A stretch of DNA of 64,000 nt, taken from NCBI RefSeq assembly GCF_024662015.1, contig NZ_CP102480.1:1336501-1400500 (forward strand), given 5' to 3'. Under the pieces are notes generated by a model. It saw nothing but the letters and a program-made list of their open reading frames with translations. It had not been told where the DNA came from and ran no database searches. Of this stretch, positions 24,305 through 32,065 are shown piece by piece (the first letter of the stretch is position 1; the number at the start of each line of letters is the position of its first letter). The DNA comes from Nisaea acidiphila. GTDB lineage: Bacteria > Pseudomonadota > Alphaproteobacteria > Thalassobaculales > Thalassobaculaceae. The position numbers and the translations under genes are program-made.

Positions 24305-27211
24305 TCACGCCAGCGCGCGGTCCAGGATGGTTGCGACATGGACCGCCTCGCGGGCGGCGCCGTCCTTGATCTGATGGCGGCAGGAGGTGCCGTCGGCGAC
24401 GAGCACGGTGTCCCCGTCGGCGGCGCGCACGGCGGGCAGCAGGTCGCGCTCCGCCATGGCCATGGAGACCTCCAGGTTCTTCTTCTCGTAACCGAAGGCG
24501 CCGGCCATGCCACAGCAACTCGAATTGATCACTTCGACTTCCATGCCGGGCACGAGGCGCAGCGCGCTCTCGACCGCGCCCATGGCGGCGAAGGCCTTCT
24601 GATGGCAGTGGCCGTGCACCAGCGCCTTCCTGGCGACCGGTTTGAAACTGGCGGAGATCTTTCCCGCCTTTTGCTCGCGGGCAATGAATTCCTCGAACAG
24701 CAGCGCATGCTCGGCGACGAGATCGGTCTCCGCGCCCGGAAGCATCGCCTTGAACTCATCCCGGAGCGTGAAGAGGCAGGAAGGTTCCAGCCCGACGACG
24801 GGAATGCCTCGGCGGATATAGGGCAGGTAGGCGGCGATCATCCGGCGCGCTTCCGTTTTCGCCTCGTCTACGAGACCGGAAGCGAGAAAAGTCCGGCCGC
24901 AGCAGAGATGGCGCCCACCCTCTGCGCGCGGATCGACGACATGCACCCGGTAGCCGAGACGCTGCAGCACGCGCAGGGCGGCGCGGAGATTCTCCGGCTC
25001 GAAATAGGTGCTGAAGGTATCGTTCAGCAGCACCACGTCACGCCCGTCGCTCTCGTCCGGATCGCCCCCCTCCGCCTCGGCCCCAGAGAACGGCGCATCG
25101 CTCCAGACCGGCAAGCTGCGCTTCGCGCTGAAGCCAAGCAGCCATTCGGAGAGTCCCTTCAGACCCGGCACAACGTCACGGGCATTGGCGAGATAATCGA
25201 ACCGCGAGGCCGCTTCCGCATAGCGCGGCAGATAGGAGACCAGACGATCCTTTAGGCCTAAACCATGTTTCTTGCGATAGTGGTGCAGGAACTCGACCTT
25301 CATCCGCGCCATGTCGACGCCGGTCGGGCATTCCCGCTTGCAGCCCTTGCAGGAGACGCAGAGCTCCATCGTCTCCTTCATCTCCTCGGAGACCAGCGCC
25401 TCGGGTCCGAGCTGGCCGGAGAGCGCGAGGCGCAGCGTGTTGGCGCGGCCTCGCGTCAGGTCCTTCTCGTTCTGCGTCGCGCGGAAACTCGGACACATCA
25501 CGCCCGCGTCGCGTTTCCGGCAGGCGCCGTTGTTGTTGCACATCTCGACGGCGCCGGAGAAACCGCCCCACTCGGACCAGTCGAGCGCGGTCTCCAGCTT
25601 CATCGGCGCGTAGCCCGGCTTGAAACGGAAGAGCGAGCGGTCGTCCATCTTCGGCGGATTGACGATGCGACCCGGATTCATCGTGCCGGCCGGGTCGAAC
25701 GCCTGCTTCACGTCGCCAAACGCCTTCACCAGGCGCTGGCCGAACATCTTCTCGTGGAACTCGGAGCGGACGATGCCGTCGCCATGCTCGCCGGAGTGCG
25801 AGCCCTTGTATTCGCGGACCATGTCGAAGGCGGCCTCGGCGATCGCGCGCATGCGCTTCACGTCGCCTTCCTCCTTCATGTTCAACACCGGGCGGACATG
25901 CAGGCAGCCGACGGAGGCATGGGCGTACCAGGTACCGTGCGTGCCGTGGCTCTCGAACACTTTCGTCAGCCTGTCGGTAAATTCCGCCAGATCCTCAAGC
26001 GGCACGGCGCAGTCCTCGATGAAGGAGACCGGCTTCCCGGCCTGCTTCATCGACATCATGATATTGAGACCCTGCTTGCGTACCTCGCCGATGGTTGCCT
26101 GCAGCCTCACGTCGGTCGCATCCACGACCGCGTCCGGATAGCCGAGATCGGCCATCAGGACTTCGAGCTCGCGAAGCTGCGCGACACAGGCGGCGTGATC
26201 CTCGCCGGCGAATTCGACCACGAGGACAGAGTCCGGCTCGCCCTTCACGAACTCGGCGATCATCGGCTTGAAGATCGGGATGTCGCGCGCGAGCTCGATC
26301 ATGTTGCGGTCGATCAGCTCCACCGCGTGCGGCTTCAGCTTTACGATGTGCTGGGTCGCGTCCATCGCCTTGTAAAAGGTCGGGAAATGACAGACGCCCA
26401 TGACCCGGTGGGTCGGGATACGATGCAGTTTCAGCTCGATCTGCCGGAAGGCGGCGAGCGTGCCTTCCGAGCCGACCAGCATGCTGGCCATATTGTGCCC
26501 TGCAGGATCGACCGAATTGATGTTGTAGCCGCCGACCCGGCGCATAAGCTTCGGGAACTTCTCCGCGATCTCCGCCGCCTCACGTCCGGCGATGGCACGC
26601 ATCTCCTGCACCAGGTCGCGGTAGCGCGGCTCAGCCTCGATGGCGCCGAGATTGCCCGGCACCGGGCCGAAATGGAGCTGTTCCCCTGTCGGCAGCACAG
26701 CGTCGATGGAGAGCACGTTGTCGACCATAATGCCGTAATGGATCGAGCGCCCGCCGCAGGAATTGTTCGCCGTCATACCGCCAATGGTGGCCCGGCTGGC
26801 GGTCGAGACATCTACCGGAAAGAAGAGGCCGTAGGGCTTCAGTGCCGCATTCAGATGATCCAGCGCGATCCCCGGCTCGACCACGGCGCGCATATTCTCC
26901 GGGTCGATCTCGACGATGCGGTTGAGATGCTTGGAACAGTCCATCACCAGCGAGTGGTTCACGGTCTGTCCGCACTGGCTGGTGCCGCCGCCGCGCGGCA
27001 ACAAGGAGACGCCGGCCTCCCGGCCGATCTCCATCGCTGCGATCAGATCGTCCTGGGTGCGCGGCACGACCACGCCGACCGGCTCGACCTGGTAGATCGA
27101 CGCGTCGGTCGAATAGCGCCCGCGGGAGAAGCGGTCGAACAGCACTTCTCCTTCGAGCGCGCGGTCGAGACGCGCGGCCAGAGTCCCGTCATGTGACGAC
27201 GCGGCGGTCAT
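24305..27211 (-). CDS. FAD-binding and Fe-S oxidoreductase (D-2-hydroxyacid dehydrogenase, GlcD-GlcF fusion type)
   Basis: The 968-residue protein combines a GlcD-like FAD domain and a GlcF-like Fe-S domain in one chain. The FAD part includes LLPRGGGTSQCGQTVNHS (about 55-72) and ATIGGMTANNSCGGRSIHYG; GEHGDGIVRSEF ends the FAD-oxidase C-terminal domain. The later Fe-S part has CNNNGACRKRDAGVMCP and CVSCKGCKRECPTGVD cysteine motifs and CCG-type ends (SSCCGMAGAFGYEKKN). Such fusions act as quinone-linked D-lactate or D-2-hydroxyacid dehydrogenases. It sits between an ICL-family gene (92-base gap) and the transaminase (22 bases). The start ATG 27211 follows CAGGAGC. Confidence 0.92.
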   Translation of the reverse strand: MTAASSHDGTLAARLDRALEGEVLFDRFSRGRYSTDASIYQVEPVGVVVPRTQDDLIAAMEIGREAGVSLLPRGGGTSQCGQTVNHSLVMDCSKHLNRIVEIDPENMRAVVEPGIALDHLNAALKPYGLFFPVDVSTASRATIGGMTANNSCGGRSIHYGIMVDNVLSIDAVLPTGEQLHFGPVPGNLGAIEAEPRYRDLVQEMRAIAGREAAEIAEKFPKLMRRVGGYNINSVDPAGHNMASMLVGSEGTLAAFRQIELKLHRIPTHRVMGVCHFPTFYKAMDATQHIVKLKPHAVELIDRNMIELARDIPIFKPMIAEFVKGEPDSVLVVEFAGEDHAACVAQLRELEVLMADLGYPDAVVDATDVRLQATIGEVRKQGLNIMMSMKQAGKPVSFIEDCAVPLEDLAEFTDRLTKVFESHGTHGTWYAHASVGCLHVRPVLNMKEEGDVKRMRAIAEAAFDMVREYKGSHSGEHGDGIVRSEFHEKMFGQRLVKAFGDVKQAFDPAGTMNPGRIVNPPKMDDRSLFRFKPGYAPMKLETALDWSEWGGFSGAVEMCNNNGACRKRDAGVMCPSFRATQNEKDLTRGRANTLRLALSGQLGPEALVSEEMKETMELCVSCKGCKRECPTGVDMARMKVEFLHHYRKKHGLGLKDRLVSYLPRYAEAASRFDYLANARDVVPGLKGLSEWLLGFSAKRSLPVWSDAPFSGAEAEGGDPDESDGRDVVLLNDTFSTYFEPENLRAALRVLQRLGYRVHVVDPRAEGGRHLCCGRTFLASGLVDEAKTEARRMIAAYLPYIRRGIPVVGLEPSCLFTLRDEFKAMLPGAETDLVAEHALLFEEFIAREQKAGKISASFKPVARKALVHGHCHQKAFAAMGAVESALRLVPGMEVEVINSSCCGMAGAFGYEKKNLEVSMAMAERDLLPAVRAADGDTVLVADGTSCRHQIKDGAAREAVHVATILDRALA

Positions 27212-27303
27212 CTCTTGCTCCTGACATCAGCGATGGGCGAAGTCTGGCGGCTACTTCCACCATGACAAATCGACTTCCACGATGCGGCAGCATGCCGGAT
27301 CTG

Positions 27304-28161
27304 TCAGTCGCGCGCGTGCGCCTTTTCGAAGTCCCATACATCGCCGAAGCCCATGGTGCGGGAAAAGGCTCCGAAATCGTCCAGCTTCTGCGACGCGCCA
27401 AGACTGGATCCGGTTTCCTTCAGACGCCCGTAGACGGAGCGGAGCGCCGCTCCCATGGCAAGGAACCCCGTGCCCGGATAGATCGCCATGGAATAGCCGA
27501 GACCGGTATATTCCTCGGCGCTCAGCACCGGAGTCTTGCCGCCCTCGACAACATTGACCAGCAGTGGCTTGTCGAAGCTGGAACAAATCTTTTCCATCTC
27601 CTCGACCGATTCCGGCGCCTCGATGAAGAGGATATCCGCCCCCGCCTTGGCGAAAGCCTCGCCCCGGCGCAGCGCCTCGTCGAGACCGTAGTTGGTCCGG
27701 GCATCGGTACGGGCCACGATGGCGAAGTCCGAACTGTCCCGGCTTTCCGCCGCGACCTTGATCTTTTCGACCATATCCTCCAGCGGGATCACCTTGCGGT
27801 TCGGCGTATGGCCGCATTTCTTCGGAAATTCCTGGTCCTCGAGCTGGATCCCGGCCGCGCCCGCGCGCTCATAGCCGCGCACCGTGTGCTGCACGTTGAG
27901 CAGCCCGCCGTACCCGGTATCTCCGTCCGCAACCAGCGGTGCGGAGACCGCGTCGGCCAGTACCTTCACGCGGCCGACCATGTCGGTATAGCTGGCGAGG
28001 CCCGCATCCGGCAGCCCGAGATGGGAGCCGACCGCACCATAGCCGGTCATATAAAGCGCCTCGAAGCCGAACTCGTCGGCGATACGGGCGGAAATACCGT
28101 CGAAAATACCGGGGGCAATCAGCAATTTGCCCGGCTCAATCAAATCCATCAGCCGCGTCAC
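27304..28161 (-). CDS. isocitrate lyase/PEP mutase family enzyme
   Basis: The 285-residue protein belongs to the ICL/PEPM TIM-barrel family. Its magnesium/active-site motifs are ADGDTGYGG (78-86) and QLEDQEFPKKCGH (106-118); the KKCGH lysine-cysteine-glycine-histidine signature is that of the C-C lyases such as isocitrate lyase and 2-methylisocitrate lyase, and of oxaloacetate decarboxylase. PEP phosphonomutases lack it. The short length fits methylisocitrate lyase or oxaloacetate decarboxylase-like members rather than isocitrate lyase. It is followed by the FAD/Fe-S dehydrogenase and transaminase genes, which fits a 2-oxo-acid/glyoxylate pathway. The exact substrate is not certain. Confidence 0.85.
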   Translation of the reverse strand: MTRLMDLIEPGKLLIAPGIFDGISARIADEFGFEALYMTGYGAVGSHLGLPDAGLASYTDMVGRVKVLADAVSAPLVADGDTGYGGLLNVQHTVRGYERAGAAGIQLEDQEFPKKCGHTPNRKVIPLEDMVEKIKVAAESRDSSDFAIVARTDARTNYGLDEALRRGEAFAKAGADILFIEAPESVEEMEKICSSFDKPLLVNVVEGGKTPVLSAEEYTGLGYSMAIYPGTGFLAMGAALRSVYGRLKETGSSLGASQKLDDFGAFSRTMGFGDVWDFEKAHARD

Positions 28162-28301
28162 GGCGTCTCCTCTCGATCTCTGGGTTCGAACCCTTGTTAA
28201 CCGAACGATAGCGAGCCAAACTGCCGACGATCAATCCTCGCCCTTTCCACTGTCGGAAAAACTGCCTGCGCGGATTGCCCTCAATGCAACCACGGTGCCC
28301 C

Positions 28302-29699
28302 ATGACCCAGGACCTCCTTGCCCCCGTGCTCGCCCGTATCGATGACGGTCTCGACGCGTCGGTAGACCGGCTCGTCGATGTACTCCGCATCCCCAGCATC
28401 AGCACCGACCCGAAATACGATCCGGACGTCCGGCGCGCCGCAGAATGGATGGCGGGACAGCTGACGGAGACCGGTTTCGACGCAGCGGTGCGTGATGCGG
28501 ACAAACACCCGATGGTGGTCGGCCACATGAAGGGGCCGGAAGGCGCGCCGCATATCCTCTATTACGGCCATTACGACGTGCAGCCGGCCGACCCGTACGA
28601 GCTCTGGGACAGCGACCCGTTCGAGCCTGCCATCGTCGAGGCCGAGCGCGGCAAGCGGATCGTCGCCCGCGGCGCGGTGGACGACAAGGGCCAGGTGATG
28701 ACTTTCATCGAGGCCTTCCGCGCCTGGATGGATGTCCACGGCTCCCTGCCGATCGGCGTCACCGTTCTGCTGGAAGGCGAGGAGGAGAGCGGCAGCGAGA
28801 GCCTCGAGCCCTTCATGACCGCCCACAAGGACGAGCTCAAGGCAGATGCCTGCGTCGTCTGCGATACTGGCATGTGGTCCGTCGATCAGCCGGCCATTAC
28901 ATACATGCTGCGCGGCATCGTCTCCATCGAGGTGAAGATCAAGGGCCCGAGCCGGGACCTGCATTCCGGCATGTATGGCGGCGGCGTGATCAACCCGATC
29001 AACCTGTTGGCAAAGATCCTCGGCGATTTTCACGACGAGAGCGGTCGCATTCAAATCGAGGGCTTCTATGACGATGTGCTCGCGGTCGGCGACAACGAGC
29101 TGACGCAGTGGGAGGGCCTCGGCTTCGACGAGAAGGCCTTTCTCGGCGAAATCGGCCTGTCCACCCCGGGCGGCGAGAAAGACTACTCGGCGCTGGAAAG
29201 GCTCTGGGCCCGTCCGACCCTGGACATCAACGGCATCACCGGCGGCTATCAGGAGCCGGGCGGCAAGACCGTGATCGCCGCCGAGGCGTCCGCAAAGATT
29301 ACCTGCCGCCTCGTGCCGGACCAGGATCCGGAGAAGATCATCGCCGGGCTGAAGAAGTTCGTGTCGGACCGGCTTCCGGCGGACTTCACGCTGGAGATCG
29401 TACATGCGAGCGGCTTCCCGGCCCGCCGCGTGCCGACCGACTCCCCCTACCTGCAATCCGGGCTTGCCGGGCTCAAGGACGAGTACGGCAAGGACGCCCT
29501 GCTGATCGGCTGCGGCGGCTCGATCCCGGCCGTCGGCTCGATCAAGGATCTCCTGGGGATCGACAGCCTGCTGGTCGGCTTCGGCCTTGAGGACGACCGG
29601 GTGCACAGCCCGAACGAGAAGTTCGAGCTGGTCTGCTATCACCGCGGCATCCGTTCGAATGCCGCGATCATGGCGCGGCTGGCGGGGATCAAGGGTTAA
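28302..29699 (+). CDS. M20 family dipeptidase/peptidase
   Basis: From ATG 28302 the protein has 465 residues (an in-frame ATG at 28275 would add 9). It is an M20 family metallopeptidase with YYGHYDVQPAD (metal His and Asp), ARGAVDDKGQVM (bridging Asp), the catalytic Glu in LLEGEEESGSE, and DTGMWSVDQPAITY. DLHSGMYGGGVINP belongs to the dimerisation domain. This set is that of the dipeptidase (CNDP/PepV-like) subgroup, hydrolysing dipeptides. The gene is followed by an intrinsic terminator. Substrate preference cannot be told. Confidence 0.93.
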   Translation: MTQDLLAPVLARIDDGLDASVDRLVDVLRIPSISTDPKYDPDVRRAAEWMAGQLTETGFDAAVRDADKHPMVVGHMKGPEGAPHILYYGHYDVQPADPYELWDSDPFEPAIVEAERGKRIVARGAVDDKGQVMTFIEAFRAWMDVHGSLPIGVTVLLEGEEESGSESLEPFMTAHKDELKADACVVCDTGMWSVDQPAITYMLRGIVSIEVKIKGPSRDLHSGMYGGGVINPINLLAKILGDFHDESGRIQIEGFYDDVLAVGDNELTQWEGLGFDEKAFLGEIGLSTPGGEKDYSALERLWARPTLDINGITGGYQEPGGKTVIAAEASAKITCRLVPDQDPEKIIAGLKKFVSDRLPADFTLEIVHASGFPARRVPTDSPYLQSGLAGLKDEYGKDALLIGCGGSIPAVGSIKDLLGIDSLLVGFGLEDDRVHSPNEKFELVCYHRGIRSNAAIMARLAGIKG

Positions 29700-29727
29700 G
29701 CAACTTCTTTTCTGCATATCGACCGGG

Positions 29728-29756
29728 CGCCGCGGAAATGAGTCCGCGGCGTTTTT
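29728..29756 (+). terminator. rho-independent terminator after the M20 peptidase
   Basis: CGCCGCGGA and TCCGCGGCG form a perfect 9-bp stem around the loop AATGAG, followed directly by five T (29752-29756). This lies 29 bases past the peptidase stop codon. Confidence 0.92.
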
Positions 29757-29816
29757 CACTGGTATTTCCGTGGGATATGAAGTATTTCCCGATTTCGAAC
29801 TTGGAAACGGATCACG

Positions 29817-29906
29817 ATGATCACGAAGGCCAGAGAGCTGCGACGAGCAAACCCGCGACGACGACGTATCGCCGCGCGTTTTGCGCTGTCCGTCACCACG
29901 CTCTAG
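29817..29906 (+). CDS. possible 29-residue arginine-rich small protein
   Basis: ATG at 29817 opens a 29-codon frame, reading MITKARELRRANPRRRRIAA and nine more residues, ending at TAG. It lies in the 198-base space between the peptidase terminator and the GNAT gene. It has no recognisable homology, a weak upstream purine run (GGAAACGG), and 9 Arg of 29. I list it only because the gap has nothing else; chance occurrence in GC-rich DNA is quite possible. Confidence 0.2.
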   Translation: MITKARELRRANPRRRRIAARFALSVTTL

Positions 29907-29954
29907 GCCGATCCCCTCGCGGACCGGCCGCCATCAGGCCGGAAGATCCGTCCC

Positions 29955-30518
29955 ATGATTGTCATCGAAAAAGAACAGGCCGCCGACTCGGCCGCCATCG
30001 AATCCCTGCTGGATGTCGGCTTCGGCGCCGACCGGACGGGCAAGACCGTCTACCAGCTCCGCCAAGGCCCGGCCCTGCCGGATCTCAGTCTCGTCGCGCG
30101 CACGGGGTTCGAGGCGGGTCTGGGCGCCTCGATCCGCTATTGGGCGATCGATGTGGAAAATTACGGGGAGGTTCTCCCCGCCCTCGTGCTCGGTCCTCTG
30201 GTGGTCGACCCGGCCCTGCAGGGCAAGGGACTGGGGCGCACCCTCGTCGCCCGCTCGCTCGAGGAGGCGGACCAAGCGGGCTGGAACCTCTGTCTCGTGG
30301 TCGGCGAACCCTCCTATTACGAGCCCTATGGATTCATCCCGGCGGAGCCTTACGGGTTCGAGCTGCCCGGTCCGGTGGAGCAACGGCGTTTCCAGGTGCG
30401 TGGGGCACCTGCTTTGCTGGAGCGGCTCCACGCCGCCCCGGTCTCGCGTCCGGTCCGGCCTTGGAGCGGAACGGCAAAGGGCGTAGAAGAACTCACCGGC
30501 GCGATCCGCGCCGCCTGA
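29955..30518 (+). CDS. GNAT N-acetyltransferase (YhbS-like)
   Basis: The 187-residue product is a GNAT-fold acetyltransferase. The acetyl-CoA motif is LGPLVVDPALQGKGLGRTLV (about 77-96; Q/R-x-x-G-x-G/A equivalent QGKGLG), followed by CLVVGEPSYYEPYGF, which is typical of the YhbS-like subgroup. The substrate is unknown. The gene is followed after 31 bases by a TauE/SafE transporter gene on the same strand and could share a transcript. Confidence 0.85.
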   Translation: MIVIEKEQAADSAAIESLLDVGFGADRTGKTVYQLRQGPALPDLSLVARTGFEAGLGASIRYWAIDVENYGEVLPALVLGPLVVDPALQGKGLGRTLVARSLEEADQAGWNLCLVVGEPSYYEPYGFIPAEPYGFELPGPVEQRRFQVRGAPALLERLHAAPVSRPVRPWSGTAKGVEELTGAIRAA

Positions 30519-30549
30519 CCCTCTGCCGCAGCCAAGGCCATCCAGTTTC

Positions 30550-31308
30550 ATGTTCGAGTCCGATCTCTTCGGGTGGGAAGCCCATATCTGGGCCGTCGCC
30601 GTCGCGGCCACCCTGCTCGGCGGAATCGTCCGCGGCTTCACCGGCTTCGGCTTCGCGCTCATCCTCATCAGCACACTGCTGCTGGTCGCGGACCCGGTGA
30701 CCGTTGTTCCGCTCGCCCTGATCCTCGATCTGCTCGCGGGTTTCACGCTGCTGCCGCAGAACTACCGCGAGGTGCACTGGTCCGGCATCCGCCTGTTGGT
30801 GCTCGGCTCGATCCTCGGCGTTCCCATCGGGTTCGCCTGCCTTCTGCTGGTCGAGCCGGAGCCGATGAAGATCGCGATCTATCTCGGCATTCTGGTCTCG
30901 GTGGTCCTGATCGCGCGCGGCTTCAAGCTCGCCGCCGTTCCGGGCAAGGCGATGATCGCTGGAACCGGCGTGGTCTCGGGGCTGATGTCCGGCGCCGCCG
31001 GCATTCCCGGCCCGCCGATGGTGCTGCTCTATCTCTCCTCGCCACTGCCGGTCGCGATCACCCGCGCCACCGGCATCGCGTTCTTCATCTTCGTCGATAT
31101 CCTCGCCCTGGCCCTTGCCGTCTATAAGGGGCTGATCGACGCGGACATGCTGATCCGGTGCGCCTCCCTGGTTCCCGTCATGGCGATCGGCACGTCCATC
31201 GGTCACAAGTTGTTCGGCATCACCCGGCCGGAAACGGTGAAGCAGGCCGCCATCGTCCTGCTGGGCGCTCTGGCGATTGTCGGCATCGGCAAGGTTCTGA
31301 TAGTTTAA
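30550..31308 (+). CDS. TauE/SafE family sulfite exporter-like permease
   Basis: The 252-residue protein is highly hydrophobic with about 7-8 transmembrane segments. The first part contains the conserved RGFTGFGFALI motif of TauE/SafE proteins, and the second half GLMSGAAGIPGPPMVL repeats it, which gives the family's twofold arrangement. Members export sulfite, sulfoacetate or other small anions; no sulfur-metabolism gene lies nearby, so the cargo is unknown. A GST gene begins 44 bases downstream. Confidence 0.9.
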   Translation: MFESDLFGWEAHIWAVAVAATLLGGIVRGFTGFGFALILISTLLLVADPVTVVPLALILDLLAGFTLLPQNYREVHWSGIRLLVLGSILGVPIGFACLLLVEPEPMKIAIYLGILVSVVLIARGFKLAAVPGKAMIAGTGVVSGLMSGAAGIPGPPMVLLYLSSPLPVAITRATGIAFFIFVDILALALAVYKGLIDADMLIRCASLVPVMAIGTSIGHKLFGITRPETVKQAAIVLLGALAIVGIGKVLIV

Positions 31309-31352
31309 CGTCGCCAACCATTTGGCGCCTCCGACACCCACCGGTGACCCGA

Positions 31353-32021
31353 ATGCCGACCCTCTATCACCTCTGGATTTCCCCCTTCAGCCGGAAGATC
31401 CGCGTCATCCTTGGCGAAAAGAAGATCGAGGCCGATCTCAAGGTCGAACAGATCTGGGACCGGCGCCCGGAATTCCTCGCCATGAACCCGGACGGCACCG
31501 TGCCGGTCTTTGTCGACGATGACGGCACGACCGTTGCCAATTCGGTGGCGATCTCGGAATACCTGGACGAGACCCGGCCCGAGGTTCCCCTGCTGCCCGG
31601 CGATGCCGCCGCGCGGGCGGAGATTCGCCGGCTGGTCGCCTGGTTCGATCGAAAGTTCAACGAGGAAGTCACGGAAATGCTGGTTGGCGAGAAGCTGATG
31701 AAGCGCTTCCTCGGCACCGGCGAGCCCTCCAGCGCGGCGATCCGCGCCGGTCACATCAATATCGCCACCCACCTCGCCTATATCGGCTTTCTCGCGGAGC
31801 GGCGGAACTGGCTTGCGGGTGACCATTTCAGCCTCGCCGACATCGCCGCCGCGGCGCACATATCTGCTGTCGACTATATCGGCGACGTGCCATGGGAAAA
31901 GTACCCGGAAGCCAAGCAATGGTATGCGAGGGTCAAGTCCCGCCCGAGCTTCCGCCCGCTGCTCTCCGACCACATCCCGGGCGTCCGCCCGCCCGCGCAT
32001 TACGCCAATCTGGATTTCTGA
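31353..32021 (+). CDS. glutathione S-transferase family protein
   Basis: Using ATG 31353 the protein has 222 residues. It starts MPTLYHLWISPFSRKIRVIL, which is a thioredoxin-fold GST N-terminus with the likely Ser/Tyr active-site region, followed by the cis-Pro motif VPVFVDDDGTTVANSVAISEYL (about 51-72, with E-S like glutathione-contact residues). The C-terminal helical domain has the GST_C pattern HFSLADIAAAAHISAVDYI. It looks like a bacterial GST of the Beta/FrmB-like kind; the substrate is unknown. The longer frame from 31158 overlaps the TauE gene and is not used. Confidence 0.88.
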   Translation: MPTLYHLWISPFSRKIRVILGEKKIEADLKVEQIWDRRPEFLAMNPDGTVPVFVDDDGTTVANSVAISEYLDETRPEVPLLPGDAAARAEIRRLVAWFDRKFNEEVTEMLVGEKLMKRFLGTGEPSSAAIRAGHINIATHLAYIGFLAERRNWLAGDHFSLADIAAAAHISAVDYIGDVPWEKYPEAKQWYARVKSRPSFRPLLSDHIPGVRPPAHYANLDF

Positions 32022-32065
32022 GCCAAGGTTGGATTTTCCGCAAGGTTAACGGATTTGCTCGCGCT

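Noticed and set aside
23113-24513. 466-residue aminotransferase from 24513
   Set aside because: The added 77 residues are antisense-like and overlap the upstream dehydrogenase C-terminus; ATG 24282 has GGAGAAG and gives the family length.
28182-28193. GGGTTCGAACCC, like a tRNA T-loop
   Set aside because: It is a simple palindrome; the bases 60-70 upstream are inside the ICL-family coding sequence and no acceptor stem or anticodon arm fits.
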